Positions 1 through 10,254 of a stretch of 64,000 nt of DNA are shown in pieces. The position numbers were made by a program, and so were the translations under genes. The stretch lies in NCBI RefSeq assembly GCF_003076755.1, contig NZ_QDKM01000003.1:124001-188000 (forward strand). Direction: 5' to 3'. The stretch's first letter is position 1. The number at the start of each line of letters is the position of its first letter. Source of the stretch: Pararhodobacter oceanensis. GTDB taxonomy: Bacteria > Pseudomonadota > Alphaproteobacteria > Rhodobacterales > Rhodobacteraceae. The notes beneath the pieces are model-generated. The model made no database searches, was not told the origin of the DNA, and saw only the letters and a program-made list of their open reading frames with translations.

Positions 1-134
1 CAACCGCAACACCCGCTTCACCTTTCTGCCATTCCCATATTGCCACCCCCGCCCCCTACCGCTTACCCTGCCCGCACCGCGTCGCCGGCTGGCGTCCACC
101 GACAGCCCACCCCTTCGGAGATTTCGCCCCATAA

Positions 135-1358
135 ATGCCGGCTCAAACCCCGCCCCCTGCCCCCAAAGCCTCCCTCGCGGCGCGGCTACTCACCGGCCTG
201 ATCATCGCGGTCTTCTTCGCCGTCATCGTGCAATTGGCCAATCTCGTGCCCGTGCTCGGCGCGCATAACCTGCTGGTCGATTTCGACGCCTTCTATATCG
301 TCGGCCAACTCGCGTGGGAGGGCCGCGCCGCCGAGGCCTACGATTCCGCCGCCATGGCCCGGATCCAGCGCACGCTGGTCGCCCGTGAAGGCTTCATGCC
401 CTGGACCTATCCACCGCAATTCGATCTCCTTGCGATGCTGTTGCCCGGCTTGCCGCGCGGCCTGTCTTACGGGCTGTTCACCGGCCTCACCCTCGCCGCC
501 TATCTATGGGTCTTGGCGCGCCTCGCCGGGCGCGAGTTCGTCTGGATCCTGATCGCCCTCGCACCGCCAATCTATGTCACCGTCACCATCGGCCAGAACG
601 CCTTTCTGACCGGCGCCCTGATGGGTCTCTTCGTGCTCGCCACATGCGCCACCCAAAACCACCGCCGCGCCTTGGCGGGCTGGCCACTGGGGCTCTTGGT
701 GCTCAAACCGCATCTCGGCATTGGGCTGGGCATTCACGCGCTGGCCGCGGCCCGTTGGCGGGTGCTGGCGCTGGCCATCGGCATTGCGCTGGCCTCCTCG
801 GCGCTTGCCACATGGGTGCTGGGCCCCGAGATCTGGGCGGCATTCCTCGCCGGTGTGCGCCAAGCCGGCGAGGCGCTGCGCACCGGCTTCTACCCGCTGT
901 TTCGCATGACCTCACTCTATGCTGCCCTCCATACCGCGGGCCTCGCCCCCAACCTCGCGCTTGCCGCACAGGCCACCATCGGGATCGCCGCCTGCGCCGC
1001 CATCGCCCTCGCCGTGCGCCGCGGCCTGCCGCTCCACCAGACCCTCGCCATGGCCTGTTTGACCTCCGCCTTGGTCAGCCCCTATCTTTACGACTACGAT
1101 ATGGTGGTCACCGGCATCGGGCTGGCCCTGATCGCGCCGGATCTGCGCGCGCGCAGCACATGGTTCGACCGCGCCGTGCTGCTGGCGCTGATCTGGGTCG
1201 CCGGCGGCTGGGGGATGATCCACGCGATTGCCGGTATTGACCTGCCCGAAGCCACCCGTGCCGCCAATGCCCGCGCGACCTTCTCCTATGGCGCTATCGC
1301 CTATCTGCTGGTCCTCGCATTGCTGTTTCGCATCCTGCGCCGCCCCAAGATGACCTGA
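135..1358 (+). CDS. GT87/DUF2029-family integral membrane glycosyltransferase
   Basis: Polytopic membrane protein of 407 residues with roughly nine to ten hydrophobic segments. The first spans about residues 19-40. A polar loop at about 44-95 carries the DFDAFYIVGQLA and PWTYPP motifs, which are characteristic of the GT87 (DUF2029) family of polyprenyl-phosphate-mannose-dependent transferases, where an acidic residue in the first periplasmic loop is thought to be catalytic. The length fits the family (about 400). A purine-rich GGAGA lies about 14 bases upstream of the ATG. The acceptor substrate cannot be inferred. The next gene is on the same strand 65 bp away but is functionally unrelated. 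The 134 bases before this gene hold no ORF I can assign. Confidence 0.8.
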   Translation: MPAQTPPPAPKASLAARLLTGLIIAVFFAVIVQLANLVPVLGAHNLLVDFDAFYIVGQLAWEGRAAEAYDSAAMARIQRTLVAREGFMPWTYPPQFDLLAMLLPGLPRGLSYGLFTGLTLAAYLWVLARLAGREFVWILIALAPPIYVTVTIGQNAFLTGALMGLFVLATCATQNHRRALAGWPLGLLVLKPHLGIGLGIHALAAARWRVLALAIGIALASSALATWVLGPEIWAAFLAGVRQAGEALRTGFYPLFRMTSLYAALHTAGLAPNLALAAQATIGIAACAAIALAVRRGLPLHQTLAMACLTSALVSPYLYDYDMVVTGIGLALIAPDLRARSTWFDRAVLLALIWVAGGWGMIHAIAGIDLPEATRAANARATFSYGAIAYLLVLALLFRILRRPKMT

Positions 1359-1423
1359 CGGCAGGAACGGGCACAGCGGCGCGGATCCCTCGACATAGCC
1401 GCGTTTCCCTGCAAAATACGCCG

Positions 1424-2185
1424 ATGCATCCGTTCCTTGATCACCCGCGCCCCTTGGCGATTGCCCATCGCGGCGGCTCGCTCGAGGCCGAGGAAAACAC
1501 CATGCCCGCCTTTGCCCATGCCATCGGGCTGGGCTATTCGCATATCGAGCTGGACGTCCACGCCACCAAGGACGGCGAGGTGATGATCCACCACGACCCG
1601 ACCCTGCAGCGGATGACCGGCGATCCGCGCGCGATTGCCGATCTCACCTATGCCGAACTCGCGCAGGTCCGCACCCATGGCGGCGCCGAAATCCCGCGCC
1701 TGGCTGATCTGCTTGAGGAACACCCCGAGACGCATCTCAATATCGAGACCAAATCCGACGCCGTCATCGCGCCCTTCGCCCGTCTCGTCACCCGCACCGG
1801 CGCTCTGCCACGCATCGGCACCGGCAGCTTCAACCCCGCCCGCACCCGTCGCTTGCAGCAGTTGCTCGGCGAGGGCCTGTGCTGGTCGCCCGCGCATCTT
1901 GGCGTTGCTGGTCTATGGCTCAAAAGCTGGCGCATTCCCCTGCGCAGCGGCGGTTTCCCGGTGGTGCAAGTGCCGCCCAGATGGCGCGGCATCCCGCTGG
2001 TCACCCGCCGCTTTGTCGAGACCGCCCACCGCCACGGCATTCTGGTGCAGGTCTGGACCGTCGACGAGGCACCGCAGATGCACCAACTTCTCGATATCGG
2101 CGTCGACGGGATCATGTCCGACCGCCCAAGCCTGCTCAAACAAGTGCTGATCGAACGCAACCAATGGAAAGGGCCTTCATGCTGA
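1424..2185 (+). CDS. glycerophosphodiester phosphodiesterase, UgpQ-like
   Basis: Hydrolyses glycerophosphodiesters to glycerol-3-phosphate and an alcohol, and is probably cytoplasmic because no signal peptide is visible. The 253-residue protein shows the GDPD TIM-barrel signatures: AHRGG at residues 14-18 followed by EN at 24-25, the metal ligands in ELD (E42, D44) and HHD at 56-58, NIETK in the middle, and VWTVDE plus GVDGIMSDRP at the end. The length is typical for bacterial cytosolic UgpQ-type enzymes. The stop codon overlaps the start of the downstream CoA-transferase (ATGCTGA), so the two are translationally coupled, although no pathway link is obvious. Confidence 0.9.
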   Translation: MHPFLDHPRPLAIAHRGGSLEAEENTMPAFAHAIGLGYSHIELDVHATKDGEVMIHHDPTLQRMTGDPRAIADLTYAELAQVRTHGGAEIPRLADLLEEHPETHLNIETKSDAVIAPFARLVTRTGALPRIGTGSFNPARTRRLQQLLGEGLCWSPAHLGVAGLWLKSWRIPLRSGGFPVVQVPPRWRGIPLVTRRFVETAHRHGILVQVWTVDEAPQMHQLLDIGVDGIMSDRPSLLKQVLIERNQWKGPSC

Positions 2186-3264
2186 CCGGCACCCGTATCG
2201 TTGAAATCGAAGGCCTCGGCCCCGGCCCTTTCGCCGCGATGATGCTCGCCGATCTCGGCGCCGAGGTGATCTGCGTGCAGCGCCCCGAAGGCCCGCCCCT
2301 GCCCGGCCTGCCACCGCGCAACCTGTTGGATCGCGGCAAACGCACCATCGCGCTTGATCTCAAATCCGCCGAGGACCGGGTGGTGCTCGAGGCGCTGATC
2401 CGCCGCGCCGATGCGCTGATTGAAGGCTTCCGCCCCGGTGTGATGGAGCGCCTGTCGCTGGGCCCGACTGAGTGCCACGCGCTCAATCCCAAGCTGGTCT
2501 ACGGGCGTATGACCGGCTGGGGGCAGGACGGCCCGCGCGCCAGAGAGGCGGGCCATGACCTCAACTATATCGCGCTTTCGGGCGCGCTTTGGTATGCCTC
2601 ACCGCCCGGCGAGCCCCCCTTCACCCCGCCGACGCTGCTCGGCGATATAGGTGGCGGCGCGCTCTATCTGGTCGCCGGCATTCTGGCGGGTCTGCTCAAC
2701 GCCGCACGCAGCGGCACTGGCACCGTGGTCGACGCCGCGATTGTCGATGGCTCGGCGCATATGATGGCGCTTCTGATGTCGCTGCAAGCGGGCGGGTTGT
2801 TTCAAACCACCCGTGGTGAAAGCCTCCTCGACGGCCCGCATTGGTCACGCAGCTATCAATGCGCCGACGGCGGTTTCCTCTCGGTGCAATGTCTCGAGCC
2901 GAGGTTCTACGCCGCGTTTCTGGCGCTCCTTGATTTGACCAACGACCTCGATTTCGCCCGCCAGATGGACCCTGCCACATGGCCCAAAGCCAGTGCCCGC
3001 CTGACCGCGCTCTTTGCCTGTCAGTCGCGCGATCATTGGACGGCGCTCTTCGCGGGCTCCGATGCCTGCGTCGCGCCGGTGCTCTCGCCCAAGGAAGCCG
3101 CCAATGACCCGCATCTCGCCGCCCGCCAGACATGGGTGCAGACCGAGGGCGTGCTGCAACCCCGTGCCGCCCCGCGCTTTGACGGCCATATCGCCACGCC
3201 CAATCCAGCCCCCAGCCGCGACCAGCACCGCGCCGACATCCTCGCCGACCTCGGCCTCGCCTGA
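2179..3264 (+). CDS. CaiB/BaiF CoA-transferase family protein (alpha-methylacyl-CoA racemase-like)
   Basis: Family III CoA-transferase fold of 361 residues. The ATG at 2179 overlaps the preceding stop and has a GGAAAGGG Shine-Dalgarno just upstream; a longer reading frame upstream is not needed. Motifs visible are RIVEIEGLGPGPFAAMMLADLGAEV at the N-terminus (described by position, residues 6-30), YGRMTGWGQDGP, and AGHDLNYIALSGAL with the His and Asp that act as general acid/base in alpha-methylacyl-CoA racemases. The length of about 360 and the absence of an extra domain favour the racemase branch (2-methyl-branched acyl-CoA epimerisation) over carnitine or formyl CoA-transferases, but that is an inference. 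The following gene is a thiolase, consistent with acyl-CoA metabolism. Confidence 0.87.
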   Translation: MLTGTRIVEIEGLGPGPFAAMMLADLGAEVICVQRPEGPPLPGLPPRNLLDRGKRTIALDLKSAEDRVVLEALIRRADALIEGFRPGVMERLSLGPTECHALNPKLVYGRMTGWGQDGPRAREAGHDLNYIALSGALWYASPPGEPPFTPPTLLGDIGGGALYLVAGILAGLLNAARSGTGTVVDAAIVDGSAHMMALLMSLQAGGLFQTTRGESLLDGPHWSRSYQCADGGFLSVQCLEPRFYAAFLALLDLTNDLDFARQMDPATWPKASARLTALFACQSRDHWTALFAGSDACVAPVLSPKEAANDPHLAARQTWVQTEGVLQPRAAPRFDGHIATPNPAPSRDQHRADILADLGLA

Positions 3265-3276
3265 CCCGCAACACTG

Positions 3277-3385
3277 CCCCCGTCATCTGTCGATAAATAT
3301 CCTCGGGGGTCTCCAAGGGGGTGGAAAACCCCCTTGGTGGCGTATGGGGCCACCCCATGCGGCGTGCGGGGGCTCGATGCCCCCA
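3277..3385 (+). repeat. dispersed intergenic repeat, CCCCCGTCATCTGTC family, copy 1
   Basis: The core at 3277-3309 reads CCCCCGTCATCTGTC, then an AAATATCC block and a GGGGG run. Three more copies lie at 31312, 26095 (reverse) and 57071. Here it starts 12 bp after the CoA-transferase stop and is followed by a perfect 10-bp hairpin (3313-3322 with 3328-3337) and two smaller GC hairpins. It may serve as a terminator. Confidence 0.75.
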
Positions 3386-3489
3386 AGCGCCGCCCCCCCT
3401 CACCCAATTCGCCGCGACGCAGCGCTTTCCCTGCCCAAAGATCGCCGCTAGTATCCGGCGCCAGAAAGACGCAAATCAAAGGGACGGAT

Positions 3490-4665
3490 ATGGACGAGAT
3501 TGTAATCCTCAGCGGCGCACGCACCGCGATTGGCACCTTCGGCGGCGCGCTGGCCAATACGCCGGTCTCCGAGATCGCCACCCATGTCACCAAAGCCGCC
3601 CTTGAACGCGCGCAGGTCACCCCTGAGCAGATCGGCACCGTGGTCTTCGGCCATGTGATCAACACCGAACCCCGCGATATGTATATCTCGCGCGTTGCCG
3701 CGATGCAGGCGGGCATTCCCGACAGCGCACCGGCGATGAACGTCAACCGGCTCTGCGGTTCGGGCGCGCAGGCGATTGTCTCGGTGGTGCAGGCGCTGGC
3801 GCTGGGGGATGCGGATTTCGGCGTCGCTGGCGGGGCCGAGGCGATGAGCCGGTCGCCCTATATCGTGCCCAGCGCGCGTTGGGGCCAGAAGATGGGCGAT
3901 GCGACGGCGCAGGATATGATGCTCGGCGCGCTCACCTGCCCCTTTGGCACCGGCCATATGGGTGTGACCGCCGAGAATGTCGCCAGCGAGCATGAGATCA
4001 CCCGCGAAGAGCAAGACGCCTTTGCGCTGGAGAGCCAGACCCGCGCCGCGGAGGCCATCGCCGAGGGCCGGTTCAAGGAGCAAATCGCACCCTTCACCAT
4101 GAAATCCCGCAAGGGCGAGGTGGTATTCGACACCGACGAACACCCAAAATCGACCTCGCTGGAGAAACTCGCGGGCCTGCGTCCGGCATTCCAGAAAGAC
4201 GGCTCGGTGACTGCGGGCAATGCCAGCGGCATCAATGACGGTGCCGCCGCTCTCGTGCTGGCCCGCGCGGATGCCGCCAAAGCCGCCGGTCTGACCCCGC
4301 GCGCGCGCATTCTGGGCTATGCCGTCGCCGGTGTCCGCCCCGAGGTGATGGGTGTCGGCCCGATCCCGGCGGTGGAAATGCTCTGCCGCCGCATCGGCAT
4401 GCAGCCCACCGATTTCGACGTGATCGAGAGCAACGAGGCCTTTGCCGCGCAGGCGCTGGCGGTCAATAAGGCGCTCGGCCTCGACTCTGCCAAGGTCAAC
4501 CCGAACGGCGGCGCGATTGCTTTGGGCCATCCGGTCGGCGCCACCGGCGCGATTGTCACCGTCAAAGCGCTCTATGAACTCGAGCGCACGGGCGGCAAAT
4601 TCGGGTTGATCACCATGTGTATCGGCGGCGGTCAGGGCATCGCTTTGGCCATCGAACGCCTGTAA
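3490..4665 (+). CDS. acetyl-CoA C-acetyltransferase (thiolase)
   Basis: Thiolase of 391 residues, which is the standard length for biosynthetic and degradative acetyl-CoA acetyltransferases. It condenses or cleaves acetoacetyl-CoA in the cytoplasm. The ATG at 3490 gives [19 protein letters not shown], the canonical thiolase N-terminus, with AGGGA upstream. Catalytic residues are all present: Cys89 in NRLCGSGAQ (acyl-enzyme), His347 in [10 protein letters not shown], and Cys377 in [15 protein letters not shown] supplies the family Asn loop. The N-terminal domain ends at about residue 270. It could act in PHB synthesis or in fatty/amino acid degradation, but no phaB or partner gene is adjacent, so I give no symbol. 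Confidence 0.93.
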   Translation: MDEIVILSGARTAIGTFGGALANTPVSEIATHVTKAALERAQVTPEQIGTVVFGHVINTEPRDMYISRVAAMQAGIPDSAPAMNVNRLCGSGAQAIVSVVQALALGDADFGVAGGAEAMSRSPYIVPSARWGQKMGDATAQDMMLGALTCPFGTGHMGVTAENVASEHEITREEQDAFALESQTRAAEAIAEGRFKEQIAPFTMKSRKGEVVFDTDEHPKSTSLEKLAGLRPAFQKDGSVTAGNASGINDGAAALVLARADAAKAAGLTPRARILGYAVAGVRPEVMGVGPIPAVEMLCRRIGMQPTDFDVIESNEAFAAQALAVNKALGLDSAKVNPNGGAIALGHPVGATGAIVTVKALYELERTGGKFGLITMCIGGGQGIALAIERL

Positions 4666-4728
4666 GTCAAAAAATATTCGAAAAATCCCCTGCGATTAAG
4701 CAGGTCTTCACTCCTTGCAGCGATTCTG

Positions 4729-4756
4729 TGCGGGCTGGCAGCAGTGCCGGCCCGCA
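4729..4756 (+). terminator. stem-loop downstream of the thiolase gene
   Basis: TGCGGGCTGGCA (4729-4740) pairs with TGCCGGCCCGCA (4745-4756) around a 4-nt loop with a single mismatch. There is no T tract after it, so rho-independent termination is uncertain. Confidence 0.45.
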
Positions 4757-4799
4757 GATTAATGAATGGCCCGTCTCTCATGATGGCCCGTTACCCTTC

Positions 4800-7100
4800 A
4801 TGGTGCATGTGGCAATGACGATGTTTGACAAGCTGACTGCAGAGCGCAGGAACCGGTTGATCGCCGAACGACAACTCGACCACCGCACGCGGGAGCTGGA
4901 CAAGGCGCTGGCACAGCTAGATGCCGCGCGCCGCGAAGTGCAAAGCCTGCGCCTGCAAGGCCGCTCGACCGCGCTTGAGGATGCGCAGCGCGCGGCAGAA
5001 GTGCAAAACCTGCAATCGCGCGCCCGTGAGGATGCCGAGAACGCGCATCGCACCGCCGATATGGCCGAGCGGCGGCTGTGGGATTCGATCAACACCCTGC
5101 GCGACGGCTTTGCGGTGTTCAATCGCCACCATGAGCTGATCGTCGCCAATCAATCCTATCTCAACCTGTTCAGCGGCTATGCCGAGGTGCAGCCCGGCGT
5201 GCCCTACCGGCGCATTCTGGAAATTCTGGCCTATGACGGGCGCGCGCTGCTTGACCCCGACACCGCGCCCGAGGTCTGGATCGATGCGATGGTCGCGCGC
5301 TGGGATCAGGATCCGATCCCGCCCTTGGTGCTGAATTTCGCCCGTGGCGATACCGCGCAGCTTCTCGACCGCCGGGCGCGTGGCGGCGATATCGTCAGCC
5401 TTGTGCGCGATGTCACCGAGGCGCAGCTCCACGCCAAGGAACTGGAAGAAGCGCGCCGCCACGCCGAGGCCGCGAACCGCGCGAAATCCTCGTTTCTGGC
5501 CAATATGAGCCATGAAATCCGCACCCCGATGAATGGTGTCGTCGGCATGTCGGAACTCCTGTGCGACACCCCCCTGAGCGACGAACAACGGCTCTATGCC
5601 GAAACCATCCGCTCCTCGGGCGAGGCCTTGCTGGGCATCATCAACGACGTGCTCGATTTCTCCAAGATCGAGGCCGAGAAACTCACCCTGCACCCTGAGC
5701 CTTTCGATCTGGAACGCTGCATTCATGAGGTGCTGATCCTCTTGCAAGCGGGTGCGCGCAATCGCTCTATCGACCTGCATCTCGATTATGATCTGTTCCT
5801 GCCGACGCGATTCATGGCCGACCCCGGACGCATGCGGCAGATTCTGACCAATCTGATCGGCAACGCGGTCAAATTCACCCAGCGCGGCCATGTCTTGATC
5901 CGCGTCGTCGGGTTTGAGGCCGAGAACGGGCGCCAGCAGCTCAATGTCACGGTTGAGGACACCGGCATCGGCATCGCGCCCGAGAATATCGGTGATGTCT
6001 TTGGCGACTTCGCGCAGGTCGAGACCCAGTCCAACCGCAAGTTCGAGGGCACCGGTCTGGGGCTGGCGATCACCAAACGCTTGATCGAATTGATGGGCGG
6101 GCAGATCTGGGTGGAAAGCGAGGTCAATAAGGGCACCTGTTTCGGCTTTACCGTGACCCTGACACTGGCCGAGGACGCGCCGCAAATCCGCATTGATCCG
6201 GTGAAACTCCGCCGCGTTCTGGTTGCCGATGACAATGTGATCAACCGCACGATTCTGGACCGGCAGTTAACCTCGCAGGGTCTGAACGTGACCCACTGCA
6301 CCAGCGGTGAAGAGGCGCTCGCCCTGCTCACCACCGCCCACGATGCAACCCGCGATGCCCCCCTTTTCGACCTTCTGATCACCGATCACCAGATGCCGGG
6401 GATTGACGGGCTGGAACTGACGCTGGCATTGCGCCGCGCCGGTGTCGTGCTGCCGGTGATCCTGCTCAGTTCCAGCCCTTCGTTGCTGCGTGACCATGAG
6501 GCGCTGCCCGATCTCACCGCGATTTTGCAAAAACCGCTGCTGCGCCATGATCTTGTGCGCCAGTTGCAAATGCTCTCGAACCCGACACCGCCCGACCTGC
6601 GAACCGCGCCGCAGCCCTGCGCGCCGCAACTGGTGCGCGGTGACGGGCGCCCGATGCGCATTCTCTGCGCCGAGGACAATAAAACCAACCGGCTGGTGTT
6701 TTCGAAAATGGTCGAGGGGCTGGCCATCGACATCGCCTTTGCCGAAAACGGGCTACAGGCGATTGAATGTTTCAAATCCGGCAAGCCCGATCTGGTGTTC
6801 ATGGATATCTCGATGCCCGAAATGGACGGGCGCGAGGCGACCCGCGCCATCCGCCAACTGCCCGGCGGCGCTCATCTGCCGATTGTCGCGCTGACCGCCC
6901 ATGCGATGAGCGGCGATCGTGAGGATATTCTCGCCGCCGGTCTTGATCACGTGCTGACCAAACCGCTGAAGAAACCGCTCTTGTGGGACATGATCCACCG
7001 CTATCAGCCCGCCGATGTCTGCCCGCTACATCCGGTCAAAAAAGCCGCGGTCGGAGCACTGGCACCCCCCGCCAGATCCGCCCCGGCCCGGCCAATATAG
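4800..7100 (+). CDS. hybrid sensor histidine kinase with PAS, HisKA, HATPase and two receiver domains
   Basis: About 766 residues with no transmembrane segment, so probably a cytosolic sensor. Order: an N-terminal coiled coil (about residues 5-90, rich in E/R/L/Q), a PAS-like domain (about 95-205), a second short coiled linker, HisKA with the phospho-acceptor His238 in NMSHEIRTP, HATPase_c with N box [10 protein letters not shown]1 box DTGIGI and GTGLGLAI, receiver 1 with Asp529 in [13 protein letters not shown], and receiver 2 with Asp669 in [11 protein letters not shown]. Both receivers keep the switch Lys (QKP, TKP). There is no Hpt domain and no cognate regulator next to it. The start is uncertain: ATG codons at 4800, 4815 and 4821 are all possible, none with a strong ribosome site. 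The coiled-coil-plus-PAS architecture is common in Rhodobacteraceae kinases. The signal is unknown. Confidence 0.88.
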   Translation: MVHVAMTMFDKLTAERRNRLIAERQLDHRTRELDKALAQLDAARREVQSLRLQGRSTALEDAQRAAEVQNLQSRAREDAENAHRTADMAERRLWDSINTLRDGFAVFNRHHELIVANQSYLNLFSGYAEVQPGVPYRRILEILAYDGRALLDPDTAPEVWIDAMVARWDQDPIPPLVLNFARGDTAQLLDRRARGGDIVSLVRDVTEAQLHAKELEEARRHAEAANRAKSSFLANMSHEIRTPMNGVVGMSELLCDTPLSDEQRLYAETIRSSGEALLGIINDVLDFSKIEAEKLTLHPEPFDLERCIHEVLILLQAGARNRSIDLHLDYDLFLPTRFMADPGRMRQILTNLIGNAVKFTQRGHVLIRVVGFEAENGRQQLNVTVEDTGIGIAPENIGDVFGDFAQVETQSNRKFEGTGLGLAITKRLIELMGGQIWVESEVNKGTCFGFTVTLTLAEDAPQIRIDPVKLRRVLVADDNVINRTILDRQLTSQGLNVTHCTSGEEALALLTTAHDATRDAPLFDLLITDHQMPGIDGLELTLALRRAGVVLPVILLSSSPSLLRDHEALPDLTAILQKPLLRHDLVRQLQMLSNPTPPDLRTAPQPCAPQLVRGDGRPMRILCAEDNKTNRLVFSKMVEGLAIDIAFAENGLQAIECFKSGKPDLVFMDISMPEMDGREATRAIRQLPGGAHLPIVALTAHAMSGDREDILAAGLDHVLTKPLKKPLLWDMIHRYQPADVCPLHPVKKAAVGALAPPARSAPARPI

Positions 7101-7194
7101 CCCGATCCGCGAGGTCGCTCTTGCTCTTGCGGCGCGCGCCCATTACCTGAGAGATGAGATACCCTTCGCCTTTCCTCATCACGCCGGAGCCGCC

Positions 7195-7482
7195 ATGCTG
7201 TCGATCATCCAGATCCTTTTCCTCATCCTTAATGTGATCTGGTGGATCGTCATTGTGCATATCGTGCTGTCATGGCTGATCAACTTTCAGGTGCTCAACC
7301 TGCGCCAGCCCTTGGTCGCGCAGATCTGGGACGGGCTGAACCGGCTGCTGGATCCGGTCTATTCGCGCATCCGCAACTTTCTGCCCGATATGGGCGGGCT
7401 GGATCTGGCGCCCCTGATCGTGCTCTTGGCGATCTATGCGCTGCGCATCGTGATCACCAATAATATCTCGGCCTTCATTTAA
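7195..7482 (+). CDS. YggT family membrane protein
   Basis: Small integral membrane protein of 95 residues with two hydrophobic segments (about 3-28 and 68-88) separated by an amphipathic region containing RLLDPVYSRIRNFLP, the signature of the YggT family. In other bacteria YggT proteins are linked to cell shape, division or osmotic adaptation, but the function is not settled. The start codon at 7195 is preceded by GGAG. recQ begins four bases after this gene, so the two are probably co-transcribed. Confidence 0.88.
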   Translation: MLSIIQILFLILNVIWWIVIVHIVLSWLINFQVLNLRQPLVAQIWDGLNRLLDPVYSRIRNFLPDMGGLDLAPLIVLLAIYALRIVITNNISAFI

Positions 7483-7486
7483 CACC

Positions 7487-9562
7487 GTGTCCACCACCGC
7501 CGAGGATCCGCTGGCCGAGACGATGCCAAAAGCCCGCGAACTCCTGTCGCGGGTGTTCGGCTTTGCCGAGTTCCGCCCCGGTCAGGAAGACATCGTGCGC
7601 GCGGTGATCAATGGCCGTGACGTGCTGGCGATCATGCCGACCGGCGGCGGCAAATCGCTGTGCTACCAGCTTCCGGCCTTGGTCCGCGACGGGCTCACCG
7701 TGGTGATCTCGCCGCTGATTGCCTTGATGCGCGATCAGGTCGGCGCGCTGCAACAGGCAGGCGTCGCGGCGGCCTCGCTGACCTCGGGCAACACGCCCGA
7801 GGAAAACGACGCGATCTTTGACGCGCTCAACGACAACCGGTTGAAACTTCTGTATATAGCGCCCGAACGGCTGTCCTCGGGCGCCGCGATGCAGATGTTG
7901 CGCAACGCCGGTTGCAGCCTGATCGCGGTGGATGAGGCGCATTGCGTCAGCGCTTGGGGCCATGATTTCCGCCCCGATTACCTGCGCATCGGTGAGCTGC
8001 GCCAAGCCCTCGATGTGCCCTTGGCCGCCTTCACCGCCACCGCCGACGCCGCCACCCGCCATGAGATCGCCGAGCGCCTGTTTGCCGGTCGTGAGCCCGA
8101 GAATTTCCTGCGCGGCTTTGACCGGCCCAATATCCGGCTGGCCTTTGCGGTCAAGGACAGCCCGCGCAAGCAGATCCTCGGCTTTGCCGCATCGCGGCGC
8201 GGGCAGTCGGGCATCGTCTATTGCGCCACCCGCAAACGCACCGAAACCCTCGCCGCCGCGCTGTCGGAGGCCGGTCACGAGGCACGCGCCTATCACGGCG
8301 GGCTCGAGGATTGGGAGCGGCGCAAGGTCGAAGGCCTGTTTCAGACCGAAGAGGGCTTGATCGTCTGCGCCACCGTCGCCTTCGGCATGGGCGTCGATAA
8401 ACCCGATGTGCGCTGGGTCGCCCATGCCGATCTGCCCAAATCCATCGAAGCCTATTATCAGGAAATCGGCCGCGGTGGGCGCGACGGTCTGCCCGCCGAC
8501 ACGCTGACCCTCTTTGGTCCTGATGACATCCGCCTGCGGCGCGCGCAGATCGACGAATCCAACGCCCCGTGGGAGCGCCGCGAGGCCGATCACGGGCGGC
8601 TCAATGCGCTTTTGGGGCTGGCCGATGCCACCGCCTGCCGCCGCCGCATGTTGCTGGCCTATTTCGGTGAGGTCTCCGAGCCCTGCGGCAATTGCGACCT
8701 CTGCGAGACGCCGGCGAAACTGTTTGACGCGACCGAGCCCGTGCGCAAGGCGCTCTCGGCGATGCTGCGCACCGGCGAAAGTTTCGGCACCAACCATCTG
8801 ATCGACATTCTCACCGGCAATCCGACCGAGAAAGTCCGCCAGCGCGGTCATGACCAACTGCCCACCTTCGCCGTCGGCAAAGAGTTGAAGCGCAATGCCT
8901 GGCAGGCGGTGTTCCGGCAGATGATGGGCCGCGATCTGGTCCGCCCCGATCCCGACCGTTTCGGCGCGCTACGGATGACCGAGGGCGCGCGCCCGCTGCT
9001 GCGCGGCGAATCCTCGATCGAATTTCGCGCCGACACCATGCAAACCAGCGCCACCCGCGCCGAGCCGAAAGCGCTGGTCTCAGATGACGACGCGCCGATG
9101 CTCTCGGCGCTCAAGGCCCACCGCCGTGCGCTGGCGCAGGCCGCGAAAGTGCCGCCCTATGTGATTTTCAACGACCGCAGCCTGATCGAGATGGCCGAGA
9201 CCCGCCCCGCCACTTTGGATGATTTCGCCAAGATCACCGGCGTCGGCGCCACCAAATTGGAACGCTATGGCAGCAGTTTTCTGGCGGTGATTTCGGGCCA
9301 TGACGAGGTGCCGGAACACCCCGCGCGGCTGAAACTGGCGGCCAAGGGCGGCGGCACGCTTTATGACCGGCTGTTCGAGGTCGAGCAATCTCTGGCGCGC
9401 GGCGCATGCGGCACGCTCAAGCCGATGTCGCTGACCACTGCGCAACGCGCGCGGCTCGCCGACCGCCGCCCGCAGGATGGTGTCGCACTGACCCGCCTGA
9501 TCGGCGATAAAGCCGCCGAAAGGTTCGGCAATGCATTCCTGCAGGTAATTTCCGACGGGTAA
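7487..9562 (+). CDS. recQ: ATP-dependent DNA helicase RecQ
   Basis: 3'-5' superfamily 2 helicase of 691 residues acting in recombination and replication-fork repair. Helicase motifs are complete: FRPGQ at the N-terminus, Walker A TGGGKSLCYQLP, Walker B DEAHC, motif III FTATA, and motifs V-VI AFGMGVDKPDV and QEIGRGGRDG. The RQC zinc site follows (CRRR then CGNCDLC), and an HRDC domain lies at about residues 545-620 (PPYVIFNDRSL). A GTG start at 7487 follows YggT directly; an in-frame ATG at 7523 is an alternative. The gene converges with trhA, 8 bp apart. Confidence 0.95.
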   Translation: MSTTAEDPLAETMPKARELLSRVFGFAEFRPGQEDIVRAVINGRDVLAIMPTGGGKSLCYQLPALVRDGLTVVISPLIALMRDQVGALQQAGVAAASLTSGNTPEENDAIFDALNDNRLKLLYIAPERLSSGAAMQMLRNAGCSLIAVDEAHCVSAWGHDFRPDYLRIGELRQALDVPLAAFTATADAATRHEIAERLFAGREPENFLRGFDRPNIRLAFAVKDSPRKQILGFAASRRGQSGIVYCATRKRTETLAAALSEAGHEARAYHGGLEDWERRKVEGLFQTEEGLIVCATVAFGMGVDKPDVRWVAHADLPKSIEAYYQEIGRGGRDGLPADTLTLFGPDDIRLRRAQIDESNAPWERREADHGRLNALLGLADATACRRRMLLAYFGEVSEPCGNCDLCETPAKLFDATEPVRKALSAMLRTGESFGTNHLIDILTGNPTEKVRQRGHDQLPTFAVGKELKRNAWQAVFRQMMGRDLVRPDPDRFGALRMTEGARPLLRGESSIEFRADTMQTSATRAEPKALVSDDDAPMLSALKAHRRALAQAAKVPPYVIFNDRSLIEMAETRPATLDDFAKITGVGATKLERYGSSFLAVISGHDEVPEHPARLKLAAKGGGTLYDRLFEVEQSLARGACGTLKPMSLTTAQRARLADRRPQDGVALTRLIGDKAAERFGNAFLQVISDG

Positions 9563-9570
9563 AAGCGGCG

Positions 9571-10254
9571 TCAGACCACCGGCGGCGCGGTGAAGACAAA
9601 CACCAAAACCGCCGCGTAGAACACGAAACTTGCTGCCAAAACAAAGACATGCCAGATCGTGTAATGGAACGGCAGGCGCTTCCACAGGTAGAACACCACG
9701 CCCAGCGTATAGAGCAAGCCGCCGACCACCATCAGCACCAGAACCGGCATCGGCAGCGCGGCGAATAGCGATCCGCCCGCCACCACGCCAGCCCAGCCCA
9801 TCCCGAGATAGAGCGCCAGCGCGGCGATCTTGAACCGCTCGGGCGAGACGATTTTCAGGCTGATCCCCGCCAAAGCCGCCGCCCAGACCCCCACGGTCAG
9901 CGCAAACCCGTGGCCCGACAGCAGGGTAAACGGCGTATAGGTGCCGGCGATTTTCAGATAGATCGCCGAATGATCAAGGCGGCGCAGCAGCCATTCCTTG
10001 GCGCTGCCCAATCCCGACGTCTCGCCGATGTTATATAGCGCGGAAAACAGGATCATCGCCACCAGCGCCACGCCGTAGATCGTCACGCCGGTGACCGAGG
10101 CCCAATCGCCACGATACAGCGCGGTCAGCACGATCAACACCGGCACCGCCATCAGCACCAGCGTCAGCCCGGTGATATGCACCACCGCGTCAGAGATTTT
10201 CTCGGCCCGCGAATAGGCCGTTCTCAGCATGTCGTTCACCGCGTCACTGGTCAT
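9571..10254 (-). CDS. trhA: hemolysin III / TrhA family membrane protein
   Basis: Seven-transmembrane protein of 227 residues, of the PAQR/hemolysin III superfamily. Characteristic polar residues are visible: the SALYNI segment after TM2, RRLDHSAIYLKIAGTYTPF in the middle, and PFHYTIWHVFVLAAS near the C-terminus, which supply the Ser, Asp and three His residues of the presumed metal site. In E. coli and Bacillus this family (YqfA/TrhA) affects membrane lipid and energy homeostasis; true hemolysin activity is doubtful. The ATG at 10254 has AGGA six bases upstream; a TTG one codon earlier is less likely. Confidence 0.88.
   Translation of the reverse strand: MTSDAVNDMLRTAYSRAEKISDAVVHITGLTLVLMAVPVLIVLTALYRGDWASVTGVTIYGVALVAMILFSALYNIGETSGLGSAKEWLLRRLDHSAIYLKIAGTYTPFTLLSGHGFALTVGVWAAALAGISLKIVSPERFKIAALALYLGMGWAGVVAGGSLFAALPMPVLVLMVVGGLLYTLGVVFYLWKRLPFHYTIWHVFVLAASFVFYAAVLVFVFTAPPVV

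Noticed and set aside
1-134. Possible 3' end of an upstream gene
   Set aside because: Two frames stay open but none shows a recognisable motif or clean stop; proline-rich GC sequence is uninformative.
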